Positions 1-5,851 of a stretch of 11,296 nucleotides of DNA are shown one piece after another. How positions within the stretch are numbered: position 1 is the stretch's first letter; each line of letters begins with the position of its first letter. The translations under genes were made by a program, and so were the position numbers. The notes beneath the pieces are model-generated. The model made no database searches and was not told the DNA's origin. It saw only the letters and a program-made list of their open reading frames with translations. This stretch comes from Verrucomicrobiota bacterium (GTDB lineage: Bacteria; Verrucomicrobiota; Verrucomicrobiia; Limisphaerales; UBA9464): assembly GCA_025354845.1 (NCBI GenBank), contig JANXMD010000198.1, positions 1 through 11,296 of the forward strand, read 5' to 3'.

Positions 1-272
1 GCCGCGCAGGTCAGCTCGATGGCTTCCTGGGTCGCGTTGGCTCCGGTGCCTGCGAGGACCTTCACGCGACCCTTGGCGAAACGCACCGCGAGAGCGATGA
101 CGTGCAGGTGCTCGTCATGATTGAGCGTGGGCGACTCGCCGGTGGTCCCCACGGGCACGATGCCATCCACGCCGCCCTTGACCTGGGCCTTGACTAGTTT
201 CTCCAGCGCGGCCTCGTCGAGGCTGCCGTTCTTGAAGGGCGTAACAATCGCGGTGTAGGTGCCGGTAAACAT
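1..272 (-). CDS. dapA: 4-hydroxy-tetrahydrodipicolinate synthase, N-terminal part (truncated by window edge)
   Basis: DapA condenses pyruvate with aspartate semialdehyde in the cytoplasm, the first committed step of lysine and diaminopimelate synthesis. Only the first 90 codons are visible. The protein begins MFTGTYTAIVTPFKNG and contains GTTGESPTLNHDEH at about residues 43-56, the substrate-binding Thr-Thr loop plus the following helix, typical of true DapA. The catalytic Lys lies beyond the window. ATG at 272-270 aligns with family N-termini. There is no clear Shine-Dalgarno sequence, only GGA about 9 nt upstream. The upstream gene on the same strand stops 86 nt away with no terminator between, so co-transcription is possible. 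A weak promoter-like pair (TTGAAG at 313-308, TTACAC at 288-283, 19-nt spacer) could instead serve it alone. Other members of the DapA/NAL aldolase family cannot be fully excluded from 90 residues, but the motif match is strong. Confidence 0.9.
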   Translation of the reverse strand, partial: MFTGTYTAIVTPFKNGSLDEAALEKLVKAQVKGGVDGIVPVGTTGESPTLNHDEHLHVIALAVRFAKGRVKVLAGTGANATQEAIELTCA

Positions 273-358
273 ACAGAATTCCGTGTAACGAAACGGTGGA
301 GACATTCCTTCAACCCGGGCCGCTTTGGGAAGGGATTTCCGCAGCCCTCCGCCCAGCA

Positions 359-1612
359 TCACCCGCGGCAGAAGCGCTCGAAGGATCCGCCGAAGAGTTC
401 GGAGGCGTCGCGGCGGATTTCGGCGTCGGTGACCATCCATCCGGACGACGCCAGCGCCGCGTAGCGTTCCGACAGCGCGCCGGCAACCACCGAGCGGGTG
501 TGGCGCCACTTGTAAATTAATTGATCCAGCACGCGTGCATCGCTGTGTTGCGGCGTAAAGCTCATGCCCAGCAACTCCAGGCGCATGCGCGTGATCTCGC
601 CCACCAATTGCGGTGTGTTGGTGAACCACCAACAGCCAAACGGATGCAGATTGCGGAACTTGCGCGCGAGCACCACCAGCTCATGCAGGTTCTCACGGCT
701 CAGGACGGTCGCCAGAAAGCGATTCTCCGGGTTCCCGTCACACAGATCCCGAAGCGCGTTCAGATCGCTCCGACCGACGCCATCGCCGGCCATGCGCAGC
801 AACGGATTCACCGCACGACGCACGCCCATCATCAGCGCGAACGGCTGCTTGAACTCGCGGCAATGCGGCAGCACCGCTTCGTCCAACAGCCAGTTAGTGT
901 CCGTGTCCGCGGGATACCGAAACTCCGGCGGCAGGGACACCATGCAGTAGCGCGAGCCGATCTTTCGGGTCCAGTCGGCAAGAAACCGGCGAACCTCCAG
1001 GGCGTTCTTCTCGGTACGATCCGAGGTGAGGTCGTAGCCATTCCGTCGCAGAAACGGGACGGCGGTCTCCCAGGAAAGGATCAGCGGATCGATGCGCAGT
1101 GCTGCGAAGAAGCGGGAATCCCGCGGGATCGACTGCTCCCAGTACGGCCGTTCCTGGTCGTCAAACGGCGAATTAGTCATGCCGACCGCCGACACATTTG
1201 CCGCCTTGAACACCCGCTCGACGTGTTCCTCCGGAGGCAGCGCCGCAAACCAACCACGCAGCGATTTCAACTCGCCCTGACGGGGATCCAGACCCAAGGC
1301 ATTCAGCACCGTGAGCACGCCCGTACAAGCTTCCGACACCGGCGAATGCTTCACGAACAGGGCGTCCCAGATGAGGTCCGCCTGCTCGGTCTTGGACGCC
1401 GCCCAGAAGCGGTCATAGGGAATCTCCATCTGACGGAACGACTCGCTAACGAGGTAGTGGTACACGAGCAAATCGTCGATGCCGCGCAACAACAGCGAGC
1501 GGAATCCGGGATCATAGAGATGCGTGTGGAGATCCAGCACCGGCGTCTCCGCCACGATGCCGTCCACCCGCTGACGCAGGGACACGATGGATGCCGATTC
1601 CCGATTGGACAT
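359..1612 (-). CDS. Uronate isomerase (UxaC)-family protein, amidohydrolase superfamily
   Basis: A 417-residue cytoplasmic protein, shorter than typical UxaC (about 470). Features matching the uronate isomerase family are a metal-binding HTH triad (H29, H31) after VLDL, a TNSPFDD segment at about 146-152 (UxaC has TTDDPxD), ALRIDP at about 171-176, and GCWWFTNTP at about 326-334. QHSDAR follows at about 355-360, where UxaC has LTDSRS, giving a candidate metal/catalytic Asp358. UxaC interconverts glucuronate/fructuronate and galacturonate/tagaturonate. No other uronate-catabolic gene (uxaA/B, uxuA/B, kdgK) is visible, so the actual substrate is uncertain and may not be a uronate. The start is ATG at 1612; no good Shine-Dalgarno is seen. 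dapA lies 86 nt downstream on the same strand. The family call is firm; exact activity is inference. Confidence 0.75.
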   Translation of the reverse strand: MSNRESASIVSLRQRVDGIVAETPVLDLHTHLYDPGFRSLLLRGIDDLLVYHYLVSESFRQMEIPYDRFWAASKTEQADLIWDALFVKHSPVSEACTGVLTVLNALGLDPRQGELKSLRGWFAALPPEEHVERVFKAANVSAVGMTNSPFDDQERPYWEQSIPRDSRFFAALRIDPLILSWETAVPFLRRNGYDLTSDRTEKNALEVRRFLADWTRKIGSRYCMVSLPPEFRYPADTDTNWLLDEAVLPHCREFKQPFALMMGVRRAVNPLLRMAGDGVGRSDLNALRDLCDGNPENRFLATVLSRENLHELVVLARKFRNLHPFGCWWFTNTPQLVGEITRMRLELLGMSFTPQHSDARVLDQLIYKWRHTRSVVAGALSERYAALASSGWMVTDAEIRRDASELFGGSFERFCRG

Positions 1613-1618
1613 GCAGGA

Positions 1619-1647
1619 ACGCTACGAAGCCCACGCGCCCTCTTCAA
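1619..1647 (-). promoter_or_regulatory. Possible promoter of the uronate-isomerase-like gene (weak)
   Basis: On the minus strand TTGAAG (1647-1642) and TAGCGT (1624-1619) are separated by 17 nt. The -10-like box ends only 6 nt before the ATG at 1612, so transcription would begin at or next to the start codon, giving a leaderless mRNA. The -10 match is poor (3 of 6), so this is a tentative call by eye. Confidence 0.25.
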
Positions 1648-1759
1648 CTCTGCAACCGGAAGTCCAGCGTCTGTCATCGGGCTTCCTTTTCCATCCGTGA
1701 ACTTTTCCCCCTTCCCGATTCCGGCCCATACGCTCCCGCGCTAGGATCGGAACCGCCTG

Positions 1760-2626
1760 ATGTCCATCCCGGTTTCCAACTACCAGCTCGTCCAGCTCAT
1801 GAACGGTTCGTGGAGCGTGCGCTCCCTCGCCGAGGGCGAAACCTTCCATCCCGTCGTCGGCCCGGTCGCCGAGGCGCAGTCGTTGTACGTGGAGCAGCTT
1901 GATCTCGTGCGTCGGGTCACCGAGTCGAACGGGAAGGAATTTGTCCTCTGGGACGTAGGTCTCGGGGCCGCCGCCAACACCCTGACCGTCCTACGGGCGT
2001 TGCAGGCGCTTCCCGGGCACAAAGTTCGCATCCTCAGCTTCGACCACACCGCCACGCCGCTCGAGTTCGCCCTGGGGAACGCCGAACGCCTGGGCTATTT
2101 CGGGGGCTATGAGTCCCCGGTTCGCCAACTGCTCGATCACGGCCAAGTTCAGTTCCCGCACGGCAGCGGTTCGGTCGATTGGGAGTTTCTGGGGGGCGAC
2201 TTCCCAACACGACTAGCCTCGCCCGAGGCCGTCACCCTGCCCTGCCCTGACGCCATTCTTTTCGACGCGTATTCGCCGGCGCGAAACCCGGTCATGTGGA
2301 CACTGCCGCTGTTCCGCGATCTTCGGGCGCGAATCGACCCCACGCGGCCCTGCGCGATGTCCACCTACTCCCGGGCCACGCTCCTGCGCGTGACGCTCCT
2401 GCTCGCGGGATGGTGGGTGGGCGCGGGTTCGGCTACCGGCGAAAAAGAGGAAACCACCCTGGCCGCCAGCTCGCTCGACCTGGTGGGGCGTCCCCTCGAC
2501 GCCACCTGGCTCGGACGCGCCCTTCGGTCCAAAAGCGCAGAGCCAATGGTCGAACCCGAGTATCGCCAACTGCCGCTTTCCGACGCGAGCCGCACCCTGC
2601 TCCTGCAGCATCCGCAGTTCCGCTGA
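1760..2626 (+). CDS. MnmD/MnmC-type (DUF752) SAM-dependent tRNA methyltransferase, stand-alone
   Basis: A 288-residue protein matching the methyltransferase half of MnmC, which methylates 5-aminomethyl(-2-thio)uridine at the tRNA wobble position using SAM. Seen: GETFHPVVGPVAEAQSLYVEQ at about 26-46 (MnmC has GDVYF...GLAEARYVF), a SAM-binding motif WDVGLGAAANTL at about 64-75, the family signature DAYSPARNPVMW at 169-180 (MnmC: DGFSPAKNPEMW, with D169 as the putative catalytic Asp), and STYSRATLLRVTLLLAGW at about 201-218. The FAD oxidase domain of full MnmC is absent, as in stand-alone MnmD proteins. An in-frame TAG at 1742-1744 makes ATG 1760 the first available ATG; AGGA sits about 14 nt upstream, so the RBS is weak. 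The gene is divergent from the uronate-isomerase-like gene and convergent with ilvB. A related methyltransferase with another substrate is possible. Confidence 0.75.
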   Translation: MSIPVSNYQLVQLMNGSWSVRSLAEGETFHPVVGPVAEAQSLYVEQLDLVRRVTESNGKEFVLWDVGLGAAANTLTVLRALQALPGHKVRILSFDHTATPLEFALGNAERLGYFGGYESPVRQLLDHGQVQFPHGSGSVDWEFLGGDFPTRLASPEAVTLPCPDAILFDAYSPARNPVMWTLPLFRDLRARIDPTRPCAMSTYSRATLLRVTLLLAGWWVGAGSATGEKEETTLAASSLDLVGRPLDATWLGRALRSKSAEPMVEPEYRQLPLSDASRTLLLQHPQFR

Positions 2627-2645
2627 GCCACTCCGGTTTAAACGC

Positions 2646-2680
2646 AAAAAACGCCGGCCCCCGCGAGGGAACCGGCGTTT
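2646..2680 (-). terminator. Intrinsic terminator of ilvB
   Basis: A perfect 9-bp inverted repeat, AAACGCCGG (2649-2657) with CCGGCGTTT (2672-2680), closes a 14-nt loop that can pair further (CCC with GGG). Read on the minus strand it ends in six T (2651-2646), 48 nt past the ilvB stop codon. On the plus strand only three T follow, so termination of the convergent methyltransferase transcript would be weaker. Confidence 0.85.
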
Positions 2681-2727
2681 GAAGCTTTGAAGATGGAAGC
2701 GTGGGTTCGCGTCGTGCGACGACCGGA

Positions 2728-4614
2728 TCAGTACTTCATGTCCGCCACCGTTCGGCCGGCCGGAATGAACGGAAGCACGTGCTCGGCGTAGGGGGTCATG
2801 ACGTTCAGGACGTATGCCGTCTTCGCGTCGAGCATGCGTTGGAGCGCGGCGCGGAGGTCCTTCTTGAACATCACCTGCTCGGCCGGGACATTGAAGCTAT
2901 TGCACACGCGAACGTAGTCCGGATAGACCTGCGCGCGATTCTCCGGGTCCCCGAGATAGGTGTGACCCCGGTTGCCGGCGTAGAAGCTGTCCTCCCACTG
3001 CACCACCATGCCGAGATGCTGGTTGTTGAGGATGATCGCCTTCGCCGCGATCTTCTCGACGTGCGCGGTGGCGAGCTCCTGGATGTTCATGAGGAACGAG
3101 CCGTCGCCATCGATGTCCACGACCTGCTTGTCCGGACGGGCCACTTTGGCGCCCAGCGCGGCGGGAAAGCCGTAGCCCATAGAGCCGAGACCGCCCGAGG
3201 TGATGAAGGTGCGGGGTTCGCTGTATTTGTACCACTGACCCGACCACATCTGGTGCTGGCCGACTCCCGTGGTAATGATCGCTTCACCGCCAGTGAGCTC
3301 GTAGAGCATCTCGATGACCATCTGCGGCAGGATGACCTGATCTTCCTGCCCCTTCATGTGGTCCTTCATGTGATCGCTGTTGGCGATCTCCGGAGTGACT
3401 TCGTAGTGGAACGAGGCCTTCTTCTTCCACTCGGCGATCTGGGTATGCCAGGCCGGGAACCTCTTTTTGATGCCGCCCTGACGCGTGATGAGGGCGTTCA
3501 GCCGCGCGAGCGCGTCCGCGATGTCGCCCTGCACTGCGAGGTGGGCGCGCTTGTTCTTGTTGTGCTCTGAAGCGTCGATGTCGATATGGACGATCGTCGC
3601 CCCCTTGGCGAACTCGCTGAAGGCACCAGTGACCCGGTCGTCGAAACGCACACCGAACGCGAGCAGCAGGTCGGCGCCGTCATGGATCTTCACCAGCGGC
3701 TCCGAAGGGTTGTTGCGCATTTTGAGCTCGCCGCTCACTGCCCAGTTGGCCACCGCGGAGCCGTGCATCCCCAGCCAGCGCATGGAGAGCGGATGCGTCT
3801 CCGGGAAACCGCCGATGCCCATGAGCGTCGTGGTCACCGGGATCTGTGCCGCCTCGGCAAACTTCTTCAGTTCCGCCGCCGCACCCGAGGTGATGATGCC
3901 GCCGCCGCAGTAAAGCACCGGACGCTCCGCCTTTTCGATGAGGCCGATAATTTCGTTCAGTTCCAGGTCGCCCGCCCTCACGTCCGGGTTGTACCCGCGC
4001 AGGCCCTTCTTGATCTCGTCGAGAGTCGGCCAGACCGGCTGCGAGGTGGCCTGCTGGAGATTCTTGGGAAAGTCGATCACCACCGGACCCGGCCGGCCGG
4101 ACTCCGCGATGTAGAACGCCTCCGCGACGACGCGGGGGATGTCCTTGATGTCGGTGATGAGATAGCTGTGCTTCACGATGGGCATCGTGACGCCAACCAT
4201 GTCGGTCTCCTGGAAGGCGCCGCGGCCGATCATGCTCTGCGTGACCTGGCCGGTGATGGCGACCAGCGGGCAGGAGTCCATGTAGGCGTCGGCGATGGCC
4301 GTCACCAGGTTGGTCGCACCCGGGCCGCTGGTGCCCATGCAGACGCCGGCCTTGCCGGTGGCGCGGGCATAGCCCTCGGCGGCGAAGCTGCCGCCCTGCT
4401 CGTGACGCGGGAGAATGGTGCGGATCTTGGAGCGGGTGAGCGACTGATGGATTTCCATCGAGGCGCCGCCGGGGTAGGCGAAGATGACCTCAACGCCAGC
4501 GCGCTCGAGGGCTTCAACAAAGATGTCGCGGCCGTACATCAGCGGTCCCACTTCCTTGCCGGCGGGGGCCGAGGCGGAAGCGGTCAGATTGGATTGGGAT
4601 TTCGCGGTACTCAT
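2728..4614 (-). CDS. ilvB: Acetolactate synthase (acetohydroxyacid synthase) large catalytic subunit
   Basis: A ThDP/FAD/Mg enzyme of 628 residues. It condenses two pyruvates to acetolactate (Val/Leu) or pyruvate with 2-ketobutyrate to acetohydroxybutyrate (Ile). Domain order: ThDP PYR domain with PRHEQGG (catalytic Glu72) and GTSGPGATN (94-102); central FAD-associated domain with GVRFDDRVTG (321-330); C-terminal PP domain with GDGSFLMN (503-510, ThDP-Mg site) and MVVQWEDSFY (536-545), whose Trp540 is the residue linked to 2-ketobutyrate preference. It has a Ser/Ala-rich N-terminal extension of about 25 residues. There is an apparent insertion at about 293-313 between ANWAV and ADLLLA, and a DHMKDHMKG duplication at 415-422. 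No ilvN regulatory subunit follows; a terminator does. No Shine-Dalgarno is evident before ATG 4614. Expression is probably controlled by the attenuator at 4668-4789. Confidence 0.97.
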   Translation of the reverse strand: MSTAKSQSNLTASASAPAGKEVGPLMYGRDIFVEALERAGVEVIFAYPGGASMEIHQSLTRSKIRTILPRHEQGGSFAAEGYARATGKAGVCMGTSGPGATNLVTAIADAYMDSCPLVAITGQVTQSMIGRGAFQETDMVGVTMPIVKHSYLITDIKDIPRVVAEAFYIAESGRPGPVVIDFPKNLQQATSQPVWPTLDEIKKGLRGYNPDVRAGDLELNEIIGLIEKAERPVLYCGGGIITSGAAAELKKFAEAAQIPVTTTLMGIGGFPETHPLSMRWLGMHGSAVANWAVSGELKMRNNPSEPLVKIHDGADLLLAFGVRFDDRVTGAFSEFAKGATIVHIDIDASEHNKNKRAHLAVQGDIADALARLNALITRQGGIKKRFPAWHTQIAEWKKKASFHYEVTPEIANSDHMKDHMKGQEDQVILPQMVIEMLYELTGGEAIITTGVGQHQMWSGQWYKYSEPRTFITSGGLGSMGYGFPAALGAKVARPDKQVVDIDGDGSFLMNIQELATAHVEKIAAKAIILNNQHLGMVVQWEDSFYAGNRGHTYLGDPENRAQVYPDYVRVCNSFNVPAEQVMFKKDLRAALQRMLDAKTAYVLNVMTPYAEHVLPFIPAGRTVADMKY

Positions 4615-4667
4615 GGTGCGTTGCTGTGACTAGTTGGAGGCCGGTACGGCGTCGGTCTTTTGGCGAC

Positions 4668-4699
4668 AAAAAACCCACGGCCGTTGCCAGCCGTGGGTT
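4668..4699 (-). terminator. Attenuator terminator hairpin in the ilvB leader
   Basis: On the minus strand AACCCACGGC (4699-4690) pairs perfectly with GCCGTGGGTT (4681-4672) around an 8-nt loop, with a T6 tract at 4673-4668. It lies 15 nt beyond the leader-peptide stop codon and 53 nt before the ilvB ATG. It could also end protease-gene transcripts, but its overlap with an alternative pairing and the Val/Leu leader peptide points to regulated termination. Confidence 0.85.
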
Positions 4700-4714
4700 C
4701 TTGTGAAAGCGCTG

Positions 4715-4789
4715 TTATGCACGACAAGTCCCCGCGGCGGCGTCGCCGCCCGCTACAAGGACTACTACGAGATTCGTGCACGGATGCAT
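4715..4789 (-). CDS. ilvB leader peptide (24 aa, Val/Leu-rich)
   Basis: ATG at 4789-4787, TAA at 4717-4715, 24 codons. The peptide begins MHPCTN, continues with LVVVLV at codons 7-12, then AGGDAAAG, and ends TCRA. Six consecutive branched-chain residues in a peptide this short, just upstream of an intrinsic terminator and of ilvB, are the hallmark of an attenuation leader. Val codons are GTA, GTA, GTC, GTA; GTA does not occur in ilvB itself, fitting use of slow control codons. There is no Shine-Dalgarno, and the promoter -10 box ends 8 nt before the ATG, so the transcript may be leaderless. The open frame extends upstream without an obvious start (codons GAT/GGG/ATC/TTC/GTT region), which supports initiation at this ATG. 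The peptide itself probably has no function beyond translation in cis. Confidence 0.82.
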   Translation of the reverse strand: MHPCTNLVVVLVAGGDAAAGTCRA

Positions 4790-4797
4790 TGGGCGAA

Positions 4798-4827
4798 AGT
4801 AAACGAAGATCCCGCCGTCCGGGTCAA
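4798..4827 (-). promoter_or_regulatory. Probable sigma70-type promoter of the ilvB leader
   Basis: Minus strand TTGACC (4827-4822, 5 of 6 to the -35 consensus) and TTTACT (4803-4798, 4 of 6 to the -10) are 18 nt apart. A start site about 7 nt past the -10 falls at 4790-4789, on or next to the leader-peptide ATG. The -35 begins 9 nt after the protease stop codon, so ilvB appears to have its own transcript. Confidence 0.55.
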
Positions 4828-4835
4828 GCCTGCAT

Positions 4836-5768
4836 TCAGGCCTCGAGAATGACCGTCGACACCGGTGGCGGGGTGGTTCGCCACTGCGCCATGGGATGGG
4901 AATTCCCGCACTCCGGGCACCCGGTGGTGGCCTGGGCCATGCCGCAGGCCGGGCAACCGCCGAAGGATTCAAAGGTGTCAAAGGTCCCGCCACAGGCCCC
5001 GCAACGCCAAAACGGACCGACCGGCGGCGCCTTGGTGCAACTCGGGCACTGGTACCCGGCCCGCCGTGGCCACTTCTCGACGCGCGACAAGATTTTCGCC
5101 TCCTGCCAGCCACGCCAGCAGTTCATGGCCACGAAGGCGGACATCACGCCGTACCAGATCGATCCCACATAGAGCGCGAGCAACCCGAGTCCAGCCACCC
5201 CAACGAACCCGACCAGGCTCGCAACCTTGAGGCTGGTCGCCCGCCCCAGCGGAAACCACAGCAAAGACCGAAGGATCTGGCCGCCGTCGAGCGGATAGAC
5301 CGGGAGCAGATTGAAAACCAGCAATCCACCATTCATGTAAACCATCGCCGCAAGAAACGCCTGTCCATTGGGATTGGAGTTTCCCCAACCAGCCGCCTCC
5401 GTTGCACTGGCCAGCATCCAGAAGAGAGGCAGAAGTACGGCATTCACCAGCGGCCCTGCGGCGATGCTCCACAATTGTGCCCCCGGCCGGGGCGGCGCCG
5501 AGATATAGGCGACTCCTCCCAACGGCCAGAGGACAATCTGTTCGGATTGACCTCCCACCGAGCGTGCCGCCAGCGCATGGCCGAACTCGTGCAACAGAAC
5601 CGTGGCGAACAAGGCCACATACTCCGCGATGTTCCACGCAACCGAGCTGTATTCCCGCGATCGCTGTGAAATCTCAATCCAGGCCACAAGGAACCAGGAC
5701 CAGTGCAAATACACCTGGATGCCGGCAAAACGGAACAGCTTGAAGGAGCCCTGTCGGGTCGGAGTCAC
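4836..5768 (-). CDS. M50 site-2-type membrane metalloprotease with C-terminal zinc ribbons
   Basis: A 310-residue integral membrane protein of the S2P/M50 family, zinc proteases that cut substrates within the membrane. Hydrophobic stretches lie at about 17-32, 47-68, 105-121, 137-158 and 183-216. The zinc-binding HEFGH motif is at 60-64, and the second motif NLLPVYPLDGG at 153-163 supplies the third ligand Asp161. The C-terminus has no CBS domains but has four CxxC pairs: C241/C244, C256/C259, C272/C275 and C284/C287, enough for two zinc ribbons. The start is GTG 5768, preceded by GAGGA 7 nt upstream; the open frame continues further upstream but only over the 3' end of the haloperoxidase gene, without family similarity. 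It is 83 nt downstream of the haloperoxidase gene, with which it might be co-transcribed. The substrate is unknown. Confidence 0.88.
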   Translation of the reverse strand: MTPTRQGSFKLFRFAGIQVYLHWSWFLVAWIEISQRSREYSSVAWNIAEYVALFATVLLHEFGHALAARSVGGQSEQIVLWPLGGVAYISAPPRPGAQLWSIAAGPLVNAVLLPLFWMLASATEAAGWGNSNPNGQAFLAAMVYMNGGLLVFNLLPVYPLDGGQILRSLLWFPLGRATSLKVASLVGFVGVAGLGLLALYVGSIWYGVMSAFVAMNCWRGWQEAKILSRVEKWPRRAGYQCPSCTKAPPVGPFWRCGACGGTFDTFESFGGCPACGMAQATTGCPECGNSHPMAQWRTTPPPVSTVILEA

Positions 5769-5775
5769 TGGAACA

Positions 5776-5780
5776 TCCTC
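5776..5780 (-). promoter_or_regulatory. Shine-Dalgarno that fixes the protease GTG start
   Basis: GAGGA on the minus strand, 7 nt before GTG 5768. It is the clearest ribosome binding site in the window and decides between this GTG and longer readings that would overlap the preceding gene. An ATG inside the spacer (5776-5774) is out of frame and meets a stop after three codons. Confidence 0.65.
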
Positions 5781-5851
5781 GGGCCAAACCGACCAAGGAG
5801 CAAGCCCGGTACAATCCTGCCGTCCAGAACCGCAGGCCGCACTCGCTGGAA

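Larger units (their letters stand above)
4668..4789 (-). promoter_or_regulatory. Ribosome-mediated transcription attenuator controlling ilvB
   Basis: Three competing pairings are visible. Segments 1:2, GGCGGC (4750-4745) with GCCGCC (4741-4736), form a hairpin directly after the Val/Leu codons. Segments 2:3, GCCGCGGGGACTTGT (4738-4724) with ACAAGAACCCACGGC (4704-4690), match at 12 of 15 positions with no gaps and form the antiterminator. Segments 3:4 form the terminator and share 4699-4690 with the antiterminator. In the established model of amino-acid operon attenuation, a ribosome stalled on codons 7-12 (4771-4754) for lack of charged tRNA-Val or tRNA-Leu masks segment 1. Segment 2 then pairs with 3, and ilvB is read. 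With enough amino acid the ribosome reaches the TAA at 4717-4715, covers segment 2, and the terminator forms. The pairings are seen in the sequence; the mechanism is inferred by analogy with enterobacterial ilv, leu and his leaders. Confidence 0.8.

Noticed and set aside
521..1744. A 407-codon plus-strand open frame opposite the uronate-isomerase-like gene.
   Set aside because: It is antisense to a gene with clear family motifs, rich in Arg/His/Gln as expected for a shadow frame in G+C-rich DNA, and matches no recognisable protein.
2701..4629. Two long plus-strand open frames (289 and 347 codons) opposite ilvB.
   Set aside because: Both are exact antisense shadows of the strongly conserved ilvB codons and contain no recognisable domain.
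4668..4699. Reading the hairpin simply as the terminator of the upstream protease gene.
   Set aside because: It is 137 nt past that stop codon, with a promoter and a Val/Leu leader peptide in between, and one arm has a competing 15-nt pairing partner. It may still stop read-through transcripts as a secondary effect.
4634..4852. A 72-codon plus-strand frame through the ilvB leader region.
   Set aside because: It runs antisense to the leader peptide and terminator, has no recognisable domain, and overlaps the 3' end of the protease gene.
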